DNA of 64,000 bases. Origin: Diphasiastrum complanatum. Lineage: Eukaryota; Streptophyta; Lycopodiopsida; Lycopodiales; Lycopodiaceae. The position numbers and the translations under genes were made by a program. Below, one piece after another: positions 11,341 to 26,300 of this stretch (positions are counted from its first letter, which is position 1; each line of letters begins with the position of its first letter). The stretch covers positions 31,261,599-31,325,598 of the forward strand of contig CM055097.1 in assembly GCA_029204225.1 (NCBI GenBank), in the 5' to 3' direction. The notes beneath the pieces are model-generated. The model was not told the DNA's origin. It saw nothing but the letters and a program-made list of their open reading frames with translations, and searched no databases.

Positions 11341-12079
11341 TTAGACCTATTCATTGTAAGCCCAATAGATGAAGTTGGGTATTGTGCCCTTATGCCCTAT
11401 GTGTATGCCTTGCACACCCTATACATGCATATTGCATGCCCTGTGTGTACAAGTCCATTCTTTTCATACACCCTTTACAGAAAGTGCAATTATCATGCTC
11501 TAACACTAATTTGAAGGTATAGAAGATCATTTTCACACTTAGAGCCTAAATACTCTAATCAAGGCTAATATAGATGTAGATGTTTGCTGAAGATGGTAGG
11601 TCTTAGCTACAAACCTTTCATGCGCAGGATTGTCAGCTAAAGACCGATCCATTGATTTGAGGATATAGAGTTTGAAGTAGTTCATGATACAATTTGCTTT
11701 CTTCGAGATGATTTTTGTTCGCTCTTGACCACTGGCTTCCTTGCTCTATAGTTAAGCTAAAATCCAATTGCCATCTTCCCTCCACGCTTCTGCTGCGATT
11801 TCGTGTCCACTCTTCAAGAAGATCGGTCCATGAAGGAATTCTCATCAGCCTTCAAGTTGAGCGCTCATGGATAGAGAGAACGAGGCAACAAAGTGTGAAA
11901 CGCTGGTCAACAAAGTATAGAGAGCTACATAGATCCACTCCAAGAAAAAAATTTGTTGGTGGAAACCTATATTACTGGTGACTTATAACTGCTAACTGGC
12001 AAGTGTGGGTCGTCGCATGTGTGAGTCCATAACCATTGTGGGTGTGGGAGAGCACCTACTGATCACCAACAAAGGAAAC

Positions 12080-12111
<32 letters not shown>

Positions 12112-14174
12112 CATGAGCATGATATTATCTACATTATATCCATGCTATTGCAAAGAGGGAGAACCAAGAAACAAGAACATTGCTTAAGCAAAGAGTCAAA
12201 TCGAAAATAAGAACCAAATCAATATGTAAGGACAGTACAAATTTTTTTCCTTTGGAAAATTCTCAATTGTCTAGGTGCCTCCTCTTTTATAGGAAGAGGA
12301 GCGTGTTCATGCCAAGAAAGGAGTTTCGAGGATCGTTGCATAGGAGATGAGGAGAAGCAGATTGTTGACATCAGCAAACACACTTGTGCTTTGCTTGACA
12401 CCAACAATTTCATTATTCTCAACTCCATTCATAATAAACTTGATCACATCCAGGTTATATAATGCACAATAGATTCGTTCAATATACGTCCATTCTGCTC
12501 CCCATTATTCCAAGTTCTACTGTAGATGAATTGCATGGGTAGAGCTAGAAATTTCTTATTTCCCATACTTTGGAAGCCAATGCCCTGCATAGAGTTGAAT
12601 GCCAAATTCTAGGAATTCGCTTTTAAGAAACGTGAAAGAAGATTGATTATGCTTTAGCATCTCAAGATGCAATGAATAAAGACTTTTGACATGCAACAAA
12701 CATTCCAGCATGGAATGCTCATGCAGCGTTCACGACCCAGAAATGATCTGACCCTACCGATCAAGTAGACATACCGCTACTGACAAAGCTGTCAACTAAA
12801 CAGTCCTTTTGATTATCCATAGACCCTGGCACAAAATATCTCATACAACTTTTGAGGACTTCAATGTCATGTAGCAAAATGCAGGTCACTGCCTGACATT
12901 TTGATAGAAATTATGGTAAGATAAAGGCATGTAAAAAATTATTGCCATCATGGTCACCCAATAACTGGTATATTGGTGAAGTCCTTTCCTTTTCTTGAGG
13001 TCAGGAGTTAAACTCCAATTCAGCCTCGTAAAGGGACATCCAAGAGAAAGTAAAATGATAATGCCATTTTGGCTTGCAGATTGCTCATCATTCAAAGAAA
13101 TGGGTACTAACTAATTGACATTTGAAATAATCCAACTGATTTCCTTATTGCAGGATATGCTGCTTGACATAGATGATTTTTCTTGTATATGTTGGTGTGA
13201 GCATCGCCATAATATGATTTTGTAATTGGAAAATCTCATCCATATTTTCAGCAATCTCATAGGTAGAGCATACTTTGTAAATAAGTATGCTTGAATCTAC
13301 CGTACCTATAAAGGCGTAGTCAGATTAGCTAAGGTCAACAAAAGCAATTCTCTGCAAAAATATCTTGTAATTGGCGAGATGAAGAAACTCAAGAGATGTT
13401 CAAGATTAAGGATGTTGGTAGCAGGTTTGTGATTTGTACAGCTTGATAATGCAATGATAAGCCTGTCACCATATTATTTATAATGGTGTTATTGATTGCC
13501 GTAATTCTATAAAGACAGAAATTTGCCACTACCCTTTTGAGTCAGGTTCATGTATGCTGACAAAGATCGCCGGGTGTAACATAATGCAGCCTCGGGTGGA
13601 TATGTGCACATGAAGCTATCAGAATCTGAAATACTTTGTAGTGTACATTGCAAACACAGTCTTTGGACTTCCAAGTGGTTTCAGTATACATGCAAGTGGA
13701 AAAGGGTGGACATCAAGTAGTATCAGACACGCAAATGGAATAAGCTGGATTTCAATTAGTGTCAGTATACACACAAGTGACTTAGGTACTTCGGAAAAAA
13801 ATCAAATACACCATGACATCTGAGTCACATTAGCCATCTCAGGAAGGAGGCTTGTGACCAGCAAACAAAAGAAAGATCTTGAAATGCAGAGAGTGAGTAG
13901 TAAATGGCTGATATTTTTCACTCTTATGATAAACTTTATCGAATCAGGCAGTCAACAAGTTAGCAGATAAGACCTTGAATATACATAGCAGTAACAAATG
14001 CTACTTGCAAATTGAAACCATCAAATCTACTATGCAAGATAACATTGATGATGTAGACAGTCTAATTCTCAGTCGATAAAACAAGACATCATATGATTTA
14101 GCAGTGCTTCTGATAATACCTGTATGGATCTACAACATTCATTGAACATATATGCTATTATCTATGTATATACA
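11341..14174. other. 3' flank of the host gene, no gene recognised
   Basis: Short open frames only; none has a recognised motif. A dinucleotide repeat lies at 12082-12111. The part nearest 14174 would hold the 3' UTR of the DUF1995 gene on the minus strand, but I could not identify a clear AATAAA signal. Confidence 0.4.
12082..12111. repeat. (GA)n microsatellite
   Basis: About 15 uninterrupted GA units. It is downstream of the host gene and has no coding context. Confidence 0.9.
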
Positions 14175-14318
14175 TTATTGAAATAACCTGGAAAACCAAT
14201 TATTCCCTTCTTTTGGGCCCATCTGCTTTTTAAGTATTTCTTCCATTTCATTGTAGGAAGGCCGATGCATTGTCACTGCAGCACAGTTACTGTCTCCTTG
14301 AGAATCTATTATAAAGAC
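14175..14318 (-). CDS. DUF1995 gene exon 6 (terminal)
   Basis: Acceptor AAATGCAG before 14318, stop TAA at 14175-14177. It has 47 codons: [18 protein letters not shown] near the start and [12 protein letters not shown] at the end. An internal CCAG/GTTATT could act as a donor after 14188 and add a further exon, but I found no candidate, so the in-frame stop is the simpler end. Confidence 0.8.
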   Translation of the reverse strand, partial: VFIIDSQGDSNCAAVTMHRPSYNEMEEILKKQMGPKEGNNWFSRLFQ

Positions 14319-17300
14319 CTGCATTTGGCATTTACTCTCTTAGAAACAATGTAATTTTCCAACTATCCTTAGATGATTTCTTTACACGTCTCAGCATGAG
14401 CCACAAAGCATCATAGAAGCAAAAATATTCAAAAATACGCTGGACTGCAAACCTGCCAATCCCCTGGGTAGCACTTGAGAAGACGCATATTCTGACCCTG
14501 TAAGCGATATTGCTTCAGATAATAAATAATTGAGAAACTTTCCACAAATCGTTCACGTGCCCTCCTTTGATCCCCGAATCCAAAGTCTGACATTACCTGC
14601 AATGAAATCAGAGCAGATTTAAAAAATTGAGGAAAATGACAGAATGCATACATCTGTCTGGTAATTACTTGCTATTCAAAAACAACAAAAATATCTGAAA
14701 CATAGCTTCTTCTCAGTTATGTAACATATAAAGAAAGAGCGAGTGATTAACCCACTGAAGTTACTAAAGGTGGATCTCTGTTACAGCTTTTACTCCCTAT
14801 CTCTATCTCCATTGTTTACAGTTGTATGCACAGATGTACTTTTTGTAAAATACAGAAATGGTTAAGTCACCGACCTGTGGTGAACTTTGTAAAAGAAATG
14901 TAAATAAAACTGTTATTAAAGCTTCTGAGCCTCTGAGTCTCTTGTTGAGCTTTGGTGTAGGCACTGGGTCATTAATTAGAAGTGGCTGGACTGACATCCT
15001 AAAGATTAGGAGAGTTGAACAGTCAATGGGACGTGTCATATGCTCACTAGGACACTTGGTCTAATGAATGAGTGACACATGTCAAGGTTGATCGGTCAAA
15101 CATGACATATGTCACATACTGGGACACGATCCAGTTTATGAGTGACACATGTCAACCTACTCACTTGCCAGTGTGTCAAGGTACTGCCAAGTGGAAGTGA
15201 GCTTAGAAAGACACATTCCTCGTCACAATCTATGCAGCAAAGGTTGGCAGGAGACAAGGCAGCAAGCTCCACCATGTTTCATGCTTTGCGATGTTATGTG
15301 CATTCAGGGAAATCAATAAGGAACAAATTTTCAGATCTATGTGTACTTGATTTGCTATGTCTAGATTGAAGTCTCAGATTGTAGTTTGACATTTGGTATT
15401 AGAGCCTGGTTTTGGAGATCACACAAATCTACAGAAAGGAGCTTTGTCTAGAAAATCAAGTTTGAAAAGTTGCAAATTAATTGTCTACTAGGCCTTCGCT
15501 ACGCCACAATCTCTTCTGCAATCCATCGCTGCGGTTCAGCAACTAACCTCTGACAAATTTCCGGGAAAATCGTCAGTGGTTCACTGCCCTATGGCTGGTT
15601 ATCCATCGCTGAGGTTTCATCTTCGGTGGCTCATCACTGCTCCTGCAGCCCATTATACCTGCAAACAACCTATTTTAACCCAGCCGTAGACCTATCCATC
15701 CTTAAAACAGCTTTCTACAGCTAGAAGAAGCACCGGAAATTGTATTTCTTCCTGTGGCCTGCCTTATAGCACCTGCATCACTGGAATTGGAGTAAAAAAT
15801 TGAAGCTTTCGGGCTGGAAAATCCTGCAGCTAACCTGGTTAGGGTCTTTAATCACTCTTGTTCATAGGAAAGGCTCCTCCGAAGTGTTCTGAAGTCATCT
15901 ACAGTTGGTTGGAACTATACCACAGTCAGTATGAATCCGTTAGAAGGTTCTAGTCCCAAAATACTGAGGATTGAAGAAGTTGCAGCCAAGGTTGACACTA
16001 TGGAAGTGGCCCTATAAAAAATCCTTGAGCAATTGAAGTCGGCAAGATCCTCACAGGAACTTGAAAGAGTTAGTGGAACGGCTATGGTAGTTGTTGAACT
16101 TGTGATTGTTGACAAAGAAGCCAAAGTCCCATCGAAAACAAGAAAATTGCCATCAATTAAGGATCTCAAGATGCCAAAGTTCACTGGTGCAATTGTAGTA
16201 TGCAACACAGACGTAGTTGGATTCAGAAGTGGAAAAAAGCCTTTTCGATGTGCGACAATCGACGGCGACGATTAGAGAATTGCCGAATCTATTTACTGCT
16301 TGCAAGAAACTGCACGTCATTGGTGGAGGAAGGTGGAAAATCTGGTACCTACCACCTGGGATTCCTTCAAACACATGTTTGCTAAGAATTGGTTACCTCT
16401 TGATAGAAGTTAATTGGTGGAATAAGCAGAGTGAAGAGAATTCACCAGGAACTGTTTATTTTGAACTGTATTGCTTATAAGATACATGATTTGTGAGTCA
16501 TCAGGATTCATCTATGAAAGTTGTGTGCATAGAATATAGGAGATTCTTGATATAGAATATTTCTTGCATGAGAAATATATCCCAAGTTATTGACTGTATC
16601 CCAGTGAGCTCATATTGGATGACAGAGTTTAACTAATGTCAAGGATAACCATTGAATTCAGTTGGAATCCAATAGAACTTTGTAAACTCTAGAAGTTGTT
16701 CTAGGTGTTCGTATAAGTTTATGTTATTAAAGACGGGTGTTAAAATGGTCTTTAATTACTTGGTTGATTGTAGAATTTGGAACTCATAGTTTGGTTAAGA
16801 ATTGGGTTGGAAGAATATTCTTGGAATCCAGTAATTTTCCTTAGGGAAAAGATTTCAGAATGATTCTTATATTTCCTGAGTAGTATGTTGTACATATACT
16901 CCAATATCTTACAATGATTAAGTATGGTTTTGGAATCTTGTAAATTATGATTGACGAATCATAAGATTCTAAAAGTTTATGATAGGATCATAAATGGATA
17001 CTTAATTGTCATTAGAAGATTATAAAGAAATGTGAGGATTCTTAAGATAATGAGTAATTCTTGATCAATTGGAAGAGTCGGGGATTTAAATCAGTTATTT
17101 GAAATCCAAATTTCTTTTCTCCAGTGCATACTTGAGATTGTGTGAATCTCACAGGCATTTTCATAATAATTTGTTACTCATGAGGAATTTGCTTACCTTA
17201 GTGGATAAAATTCTACTACAGATTGTAGTCAATGGATGCTTGTGTATTGTTTTCAGCCTAAATCTCCGGGCAATTAGGAGACAGATAAATCTATCAGGAT

Positions 17301-20300
17301 TATATGGTTGCTATTTCCTTGCATGTGATGCTAGGAATAGAGCACTTACTTAACTCAAGAGAGTATCTGGGGTACTCAGAGCTTAGTTAAAATCATTTCT
17401 ATCTTGATGGATCTCCTAAGAGATTTTGGTAGGATGAATTGGAATACAATAATTTTTTATAAATCTAAGTGTATTTGTACCAAGAAGCATTTATGACAGG
17501 TCTACAAGTAATTGTGAATAGTCTTGGACTTGTTTGTTTCTTTAACTTTTGAACATTGATTTCCAATGTAAGGTGACATTTCACCCAGTGATTCATGTAA
17601 ATTGAGGTTACATGAAATGAAGGTGACGTTACTAGATTGGAGAAAATCAGACCCAATATGAAAATTTATCGCTTAATGTACTTCTAAAGGCGAATACAGT
17701 ACTTCAGTGCAAAGATAGATAATTGGAGAATTATTCCATCTCTAAGTACTTATTTGATTATTGACGTCAAACTAAGGATAATGATTTTCAGGATAAATGT
17801 GAAAGTTAAAAGACTGATTTGTTAGCTTTTGAACTTGATCTTCATAATTAGTCGACTGCTCATCCAGAGTGTATCATATAGATTTAGTTTATATGATGAT
17901 GACATTGGATATATTGAAAATTTTCTGTCTTCGATTTTTCTTTTCGTGCGGAAGCTCTTACGGGATCCCAGACACTCGACTATGCATCACAGAACATATT
18001 TTATTCTAGCAATCAAGAGACACAGCACAAGACCAAGAGATACACAAAATAGAGCGATTATATTGTCAGTTTTGGTTTTAGAGCGAGATCATCAGTGTCT
18101 CGCTCGTTGGCGGATTGACTCTCTGCTCTTTCGCTGTGTTCTGCTCGTTGGCAGACTTTCATGCACAGCTATGGTATTTTTTGTTTTCTTACTCTATTCG
18201 CTAAGTCTCTCTCTATTTCTTACAGATCTCTGTATTCACTATCTTTCCACTTTTTCTCTTCTTCTTCTTTTTTAGTTATGATCCAGAGAGGATCGTCTAT
18301 ACCTCCACTATGTGGAGTTTACAAGATAGCTAAAACGTAGAATCACAAGACTAGTTAACGCTAATCAACTAGTTAGTTAGTCTCCGTCGTTGTTATTCGT
18401 TTCAACTGGGCATGAAGCCCGTTGACCTGCCAGCTGGCAGCGCGAAGAATTTCTCTTCGTTTGTTTCGTTCTTTTCGTAGTCTTCGTTCTGCGCCCCTTT
18501 TGCGGTTTGCGGTCCTGGAGGTGTGTTTACGATTCGCGATTGATTCGCGAATCGTTTGTGCTTCGAGTCAAAGACACGTTGACTGTCGCGAATTTTTCTC
18601 GTTCGACCTTCGTGTCTTGTTCGTGCTGTGACAAAGTTGCAGGAGTTCACCATTTCTGACACTCCCTCTTGAACCTTGCAACTTTGTTCGTTCAATCCAA
18701 TTGCCTCTCTTAGCTTGGTAAAGAGTGATTTGTCGAGCGGTTTCGTGAGGAGATCTGCAATCATACTTTCTGATTTTATGAACTGGACCTGGAGCTCTCC
18801 TTCGAGATCAAATCTCGAATGTGATGGTACTTCAGAGGAATGTGCTTCGTCTTTGAATGGAAGATAGGATCCTGGGACAGATAGATGGCACTCTGGGAGT
18901 CCATCATCATCGTGCTTGGCCCCTCTTGTGGTATCCCGATTGCCTCCAACATCATCCGCAGCCACACTACCTCATTCGCCACTTTCGAGGCTACGACATA
19001 CTCAGCTTCGCAAGAGGATTGAGCTATCAGGATTTGCTTTTTGCATATCCAGCTGATTGCAGCTCCGCACGCTATTGTACATCCTCCAGTAATGGACTTG
19101 CTGTCATTCTTGCAGCTCGCCCAGCTCGCATCATTGTAGTGATGCAGCTCGAATCCTTTCTCCTCGTTTCTAGCTCTGTAGGTTTATCCAATATTCTGGG
19201 TACCCTTCAGGTACTGTAGGATTCGTTTGGCCATTTGCCAATGTGCTAGACCAGGATTGGAACAGAATTGGCTCAATGCGTAAACAGAGAAGGCCAGATC
19301 CGGTCTGGTACAAATTGTCAAGTACATCAGACTCCCGATTATGTTCTGGTAGGGTATACCTGCCATCTTCTGTTCTACCTCTTCTGTTTTTGGGCAATCC
19401 TGTTTCGTGAGCTTGGCTCCAGCTATCATTGGTGTGGCTTTCTCTTTGCAGTCCATCATGTGGTACTGCTTCAGCACTTTTCTGGCGTATTCTGACTGAC
19501 TCAAGTGCATTTCGCCATTTGTTCGATCTCTTCTGATCTCCAGCCCTAGGCATTTTGTTGCTTCTCCAAGATCTGTGATCTCGTAGCTTTCAAAAATCTG
19601 ACTCTTCGTGTCTTTGATCAGCATCAAGGAATCTCCTATCATCAGCGAAGCATCCACAAAAATGGTCAGTATCACAAAATCCTTTCCTACTCTTTTGATG
19701 TAGACATTACAGTCTGGTTGAGTAGGGTTGAAGTCTAGAGACTTTAGAAGACCATCAAGCTTTTGTACCAAGCTTGTGATGCCTGTTTTAGACTGTAGAT
19801 GCATCTCTGCAATCAACAGACATATTGTCTGTTGTTGGGGTCTTCATAGCCTTCAAGTTGCTTCATGAAGATTTCCTCCTCTAGATCTCCGTGAAGAAAG
19901 GCTATTTTCACGTCAATCTGGTGAATTTCCAAATTGTACTATGTAGCGTATGCAAGGAGTAGCCTTATGCTTGTCATCTTCACCATGGGCAAATATGTGT
20001 CAAAATAGTCGACACCATACCTTTGCGACAAGCCTTGCCTTGTAGCGGCCAATAGTGCCATCTGATTTTAGCTTTTTCTTATACACCCACATGCAGTCGA
20101 CTATTTTTCTGTTTTCTGGCAGTGGCTCAAATGTCCATGCCTCGTTTTGCCTCATCGACTCGATCTCCTCTGACATTGCCTGCTTCTAGAATTCTCCCTC
20201 TGGACTCTGGATAGCTTCTTGGTATGTTGTTGGCTCTTCTGTGAAGCTGCAATACTCGAACTGCGTATCTTCGCTCCATTGAAGATTGTCAGAATAGCGG

Positions 20301-23300
20301 TCTCGAGGTCTTCTTTATGTTGTTGACCTTCGAGGTTCGTTTCGTCGCTGCTCGAACATTTCTTGTTCGTGGGGTCGATCCTCTACTTCCTGCTGCTCTG
20401 GAATCTGGGGCTCTGCATTCTGATTTGATGTATGTCCTCGATCTCCCTCTTGAATAGGCAGCAGTGTGAAGATCTCATGGCCTCTTTCGTCTTTCAGTCT
20501 AGGGAATGTGGACTCGTTGAACTTCACAACTCTGCTCGAAACAACCTTCTTCGTGGTTGGATCGTAGAGTCTGTACACATGTGTTCCGTTCGAGTAGCCG
20601 ACCATGATTGTTTGCTCGGATTTGTCATCGAGCTTGCTTCTCTTTTCCTTTGGAATGTGCTTGTATGCTACACATCCAAACACTCGTACGTATGACAGAT
20701 CAGGCTTTCTGCCTGTCCACATTTCGTATGGTGTTTTGTTCTCCAGCGCTGTCGTTGTAGATCTGTTCTGCAGGTGTATAGCTGCAGCTATTGCCTCGGC
20801 CCAGAATTGACCTGGCAATTGAGCCTGTGCCATCATGCATCTGGATCCTTCGACTAGCGTTCTGTTTCTTCTTTTTGCCACACCGTTGTATTCTGGTGTG
20901 TATGCAGGAGTGAACTGGTGTTCAATCCCCTGTTCTTCGCAGAATCTTGAGAATTTTGTGCTCTTGTATTCACCTCCATTGTCAGATCTAAGGATCTGTA
21001 TCTTTTTCGAGGTGTGTCGCTCTGCGAATGCCACGAACTTCTTGAAAGAATCGAATACATCGGATTTCTTCTTCAAGTAGTAGATCGTGGTCATTCGGCT
21101 GTAATCATCTATGAATGTTAGAAAATATCTCGAACCTGAGAGTGAATCTGTTTTCATCGGTCCACACACACCAGAGTGGACGAGCTCAAGAACTTCTTTG
21201 GCTCTTCTTCCCTCGTGTGTGAATGGATTCCGATGTTGCTTGCCTTTCTGACAAGCTTCGCAGAACTCAGCCTTTGGCCTTGAAATCTTGAGACCTGTGA
21301 CAATGTCCTTTTGCTCATGTCATACAGGCTCCGCATGTTCAGATGATACATTCTTCTATGCCAGAGCTGATCTTCGTTTTCTAAAGCATTTAATATGCTT
21401 TTAGAGTTGCTGATTATTTTGGCCTGGTAGAGATTTCCTTCTTTGCATCTGACCGTCAACAACTTGTTTGTCGTCTTCTCGATCATATGGCAAGTGTTGT
21501 CGTCGAACAAAACTCGAATGCCTAGATCTGCCATCTTGGAGACAGATAGCAGATCCTTTCTGAGTGAGGGCACATAGAGTGCTCCTGGCAGCTCTGCTTG
21601 GCCTGACAATGTTCGTAGCTGTAGAGAGCCGATGCCTTTGACATCGTGTCTGCTTCCATCGCCTAGAATCACTGCTCTGTCGTTTTCGATTTCACGAAAG
21701 TTGATCAAGATCTTCTTGTTGCAGGTTATGTGAGATGTTGCTCCTGAATCAATGACTACATCGTAGTCGTGTTCAGAGTAGCTTGTCGAAGCTTTGTCGA
21801 GTATCGTGAAAGCTTCGTCACCTCTTTCAACATCCTTTGATGACTCTGCAACGTTTGCCTTTTCAGCTTTGTTTTTCCTTTTTGGGTTGAATCTGCAGTC
21901 GTATGCAAAATGCACAGTGCATGCAAGGTATTGCTGGATTGAACCAGCATTTGTTGGCCGTATGGCCTGGTTTGTGGCAGTGATCGCAGGAAGAAGATTG
22001 CTGATTCGAGGACTTCGTCTTCTCGAATCTTGGCTTGTTTTTGTTCTTCTTCTTTCCTTTCGTGAAGAGAGCCTTCTCTTGATCACTGCTTCACTCTCCT
22101 TCGTCTCTCATCAGTCTCTCATCAGCGACAAGACTGACTGCTTTGTCGAATGTCATATCTGGTAGACGCAGTATGAGCATTCTCAGCGGCTGATAGGACG
22201 TCGGTAGAGATTTCATGAAGTACATCAACTGTTGTGGTGTTGGGACCTGGTGCTCCTGTCCTGATGTAGCGACTTGAGCGAAGATCGTTCTGATCTTCTC
22301 AACGTGCTGGTCTAACTGGTTGTCGTCCCACCGTATGGATTGCAGCTGATTGTGAAGGTGCATAACTGAAGCTGCAGTCCTCACTTCATACTTCTGCTTT
22401 AATCTTTCCCACGCTGCATGGCTGTTTTCGCAGTCTTCAATCTGCATGAGTAGATCTTCATTTATGGACGAAACGATGATCGCCATTGCGCGCTCATCCT
22501 TTCTGATCCATTCAGCTCTCCTCGGGTCTCCCTCTGGAGGCTGCACCTCTAAGAGCTCGGTCACCGACCAGATGCCTTTGCCCTTCAAGAGTGGATTTTG
22601 AATTTCCAAATTTTGTAATTTGCACTATCAAGACTGATTGCTACTCTGGTCTGGATTGTCGTAGCCATATTGTGTTGTCTAGAAGAATCAATGTTGGGAT
22701 ATCAGAAGTGATAATCTGTTGGCTCTGATACCATGTCGCGGAAGCTTTTTCTTTCTTGTGTTTCGTGTTCGTCCTCTTTCTTTTGATTCGCGAACAATTT
22801 TCCGTCTTCGATTTTTCTTTTCGTGCAGAAGCTCTTACGGGATCCTAGACACTCGACTACACATCACAGAACATATTTTATTCTAGCAATCAAGAGACAC
22901 AGCACAAGACCAAGAGATACACGAAATAGAGCAATTATATTGTCAGTTTTGGTTTTAGAGCGAGATCATCAGTGTCTCGCTCGTTGGCGGATTGACTCTC
23001 TACTCTTTCGTTGTGTTCTACTCATTGGCAGACTTTCATGCACAGCTATGGTATTTTTTGTTTTCTTACTCTATTCGCTAAGTCTCTCTCTGTTTCTTAC
23101 AGATCTCTGTATTCACTATCTCTCCACTTTTTCTCTTCTTCTTCTTTTTTAGTTATGATCCAAAGCGGATCGTTTGTACCTCCGCTATGTGGAGTTTACA
23201 AGATAGCTAAAACGTAGAATCACAAGACTAGTTAACGCTAATCAACTAGTTAGTTAGTCTTCACCGTTGCTATTCATTTCAGCTGGGCATGAAGCCCGTT

Positions 23301-26300
23301 GAGCGGCTGTCACAAGCCAGTCTCTCCAAGCTCGTGAATCCTAGAAGCCGGTGTGTAGAATGAACCTCCCAACCATAGGCACCCCCTCCTTGAGTCCTTC
23401 TACCTGCTATTCCCGTCACCTGGCACATGGCATCCACCTGTGGGTGATCACTCCACTTGGCATGCCTAGCCCCTGTGACCTGTGAATACTGAGTGACTCA
23501 TAGGGTACCCCCGTGCCTCGCCAAAGACCTGTGACCCTCTTGGTCACCCCGACTACTTGCCGGCTAGCATCTCGTCACTGACGGCTAGGGTCCCAACGGT
23601 CAAGACACACCGCATCTCTGACAACTTGTTAGGCGGCCCCACCGGGTCACTGCTCGTGACGCACCGGTCCCAACTTGGGACTGATGTCCTCCTCGGTCAC
23701 TGGCCCTTGCCAATACTTGGCCTCAGGCCCTCAGGTGACCGGCCGTGCCAAGGTCATGATAGAGTCGTAACTGGACTCTAACAATCCTTCCCTCCTCTGG
23801 CAAGTCATCGGTCCTCGATGACAAACTCTGGGTAAGACTTCTGCAACGCCTGTCGCGTCTCCCAGGTAGCATCTGACAACGGATGCCCTTTCCAAGTTAC
23901 TAGATACTCTTGAAGGAGACGATTCCGCAATCGTCGCTCCCTTCGATCTAGAATTCTGTCTGGCCCATAACCTGTGGTGTCTTTCTCCTCAAGAGACACT
24001 AGACCTTCCACCAGACTATCGCCATCATGCAAACATTTCTTCAGTTTGCTAACATGGAATACTGGATGCACCTTGCATCCAACAGGTAGCTGTAGCTTAT
24101 AAGCTACTTGGCTCACCTTCTTAATAATCAACCATGGTCCACAATACCTAGGAGATAACTTGGTGCACTTTCCTGTGCGTAGCACCTTCAACTTCGAAGG
24201 GACTAGTAAATACACCCAATCTCCATTCTCAAATTCCCGATAGGTACAGTTCTCACAAGCATAACTCTCTGCCCTAGCTACAGCTTTGGACAAGTTATCT
24301 CGTGCCAACTCTAGCTTCTGCTGCATCTGAGCCAAAAACTCTACAGCACTAGGTACCCTATGCGGAATTCCTATGATTGTAGGACTCAGTGGCCTGAAAC
24401 CATAATTGAGCTCAAATGGACTCAATCCAGTGGACGCATGTCTTTTATCATTGTACGCGAACTCCAATAGTGGTAAATGCTTTACCCAGTCTGTTTGCGT
24501 ACTACTCACATATGCCCTAAGCATATCTTCCAAGATCTGATTCACTCGCTCTGTCTGGCCATCCGTCTGAGGATGCTCAGAGCTACTCATCCGCAAATGT
24601 GTTCCCAACTTGGCGAACACCTCAATCTAGAAATTTCCCGTAAACTTGGGATCCCTCTCAGAAACTATGGACTTCGGAAGACCATGGAACATGACAATAT
24701 TCTGAATAAACAACTCAGCCACTTGCGGAGCTGTGACCTTCTTGGTCGTTGCGATGAAATGAGCCATCTTGGAAAACCTGTCTACCACTACCATAACGAA
24801 ATTGAATCCATTCTGGGTCTTGGGTAGCCCAACAATAAAATCCATAGAGATGCTTTCCCACCTTCCTGTAGGTATCTCAAGTGGATGTAGCAAGCCCGGA
24901 GGACTTACTCTCTCGGCCTTGTTCACCTAACAAGCCGTGCAACGCTGGACATACTCTCTTACATCCCGCTGCAGTCGTGGCCAGAAAAAATGCCTTCTCA
25001 AAAGCTCACTGGTCTTATCAATACCAGGGTGCCCTGCGCAGGGACTATCATGGCATTCATGAAGTATCTTACGACGAAGGTCCTCCACGTCTAGCACGAA
25101 AACTTTTCCATTTCTCAATAACATACCATCCTTCACGGTGTATGTTAAATATGTATTGGTGTGTGCCTCTATGGAAGCGACAGCCTCGACTGACTCTTCT
25201 GTTTGGTCGACTACCTTGCGCGCATTAGGCCACACACGCTAACAATGCGGGTCCTTTTCTTGAGCCTTCTTAATCTCCTCCATGAGACCACTGTCAACCA
25301 CAGTAAAGCTCATCTGATGCAGTATATGAGATAGTGCATCAGCGACCACATTTTCCTTCCCTCTTCGGAAGCGAATTTCCAAATGAAATTCCTGCATCAG
25401 GTCGGCCCACTGAGCTTGGCGGCCCTTCAAATCTGGCTGAGTGCAAAAATACCTTAAGTATGATGATTTGTGTACACATAAAACTCGGTGCCATATAAAT
25501 AATGTCTCCACACCTTGAGTGCATGTATAATCGCATACAGCTCTTGCTCGTGTGTAGGATATCTCTGTTGAGCTGGTGTCAACTTCTTACTCTCAAAGGC
25601 TACTGGTCTACCCTCTTGGCTCAACACTGCACCTACGGCAATGCCACTTGCATCCGTCTCTAGGTCAAAAGGTTTCTAGGTATCCACAATCTTGAGAACT
25701 GGAGCCGTGGCCACAGACTCCTTCAAGTTCTCAAAACGTTGCTGAGCTTCAGCATCCCATCAAACCACAGTGTTGTTTTTCCTTAACTGGTCCGTTAAAG
25801 GAGCAGCTATCCAGGAATAATTCCTAACAAACCACCGGTAGAACTTACAAAAGCCTAAGAAAGACTGTAATTGGCGTATATCGGCAGGCCTCGGCCACTT
25901 CTTAACCACAGCCACCTTGGCTGGGTCAACCGAAATACCCTCAGCTGTCACTACGTGACCCAAATACTCGACACGAGTCTTACACAACTCTGTCTTCTGA
26001 GCATTGGCATACAAGACAGAAGCTTGTAACTTGCCCAAAACGGTCTTGAGATGAATCTCATGCTCCTCGACCGCTTTACTAAAAACCAATATATCGCGCA
26101 AGCCATCGTTCATGAGCATCATGAACGTGGCTGGGGCATTGGTTAACCCAAATGGCATAACCAAAAATTCATAATGACCGAAACGAGTTGGGAAGGCCGT
26201 CTTCTGGACGTCTTCATCTCGAATCCGTATTTGATAGTATCCACTTTTGAGATCTATGTTACTGAAAATAGTGCACCTTGCAACGCATCCAGTAGATCAT

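Noticed and set aside
12886-13095. Possible further 3' exon of the host gene
   Set aside because: No acceptor with matching phase, no family motif, and exon 6 already ends in a stop.
17829-18275. 148-codon plus-strand frame, repeated as 109 codons at 22823-23152
   Set aside because: Both copies are Copia B LTR sequence; the repeat arises because LTRs are duplicated.
20432-22165. Plus-strand open frames (20432-20695, 20604-20810, 20835-21080, 21794-22165)
   Set aside because: They are antisense to clear Copia B integrase, protease and gag frames and have no motifs of their own.
23557-23781. 74-codon frame, found again at 27738-27962
   Set aside because: Identical position in both Gypsy C LTRs; not a gene.
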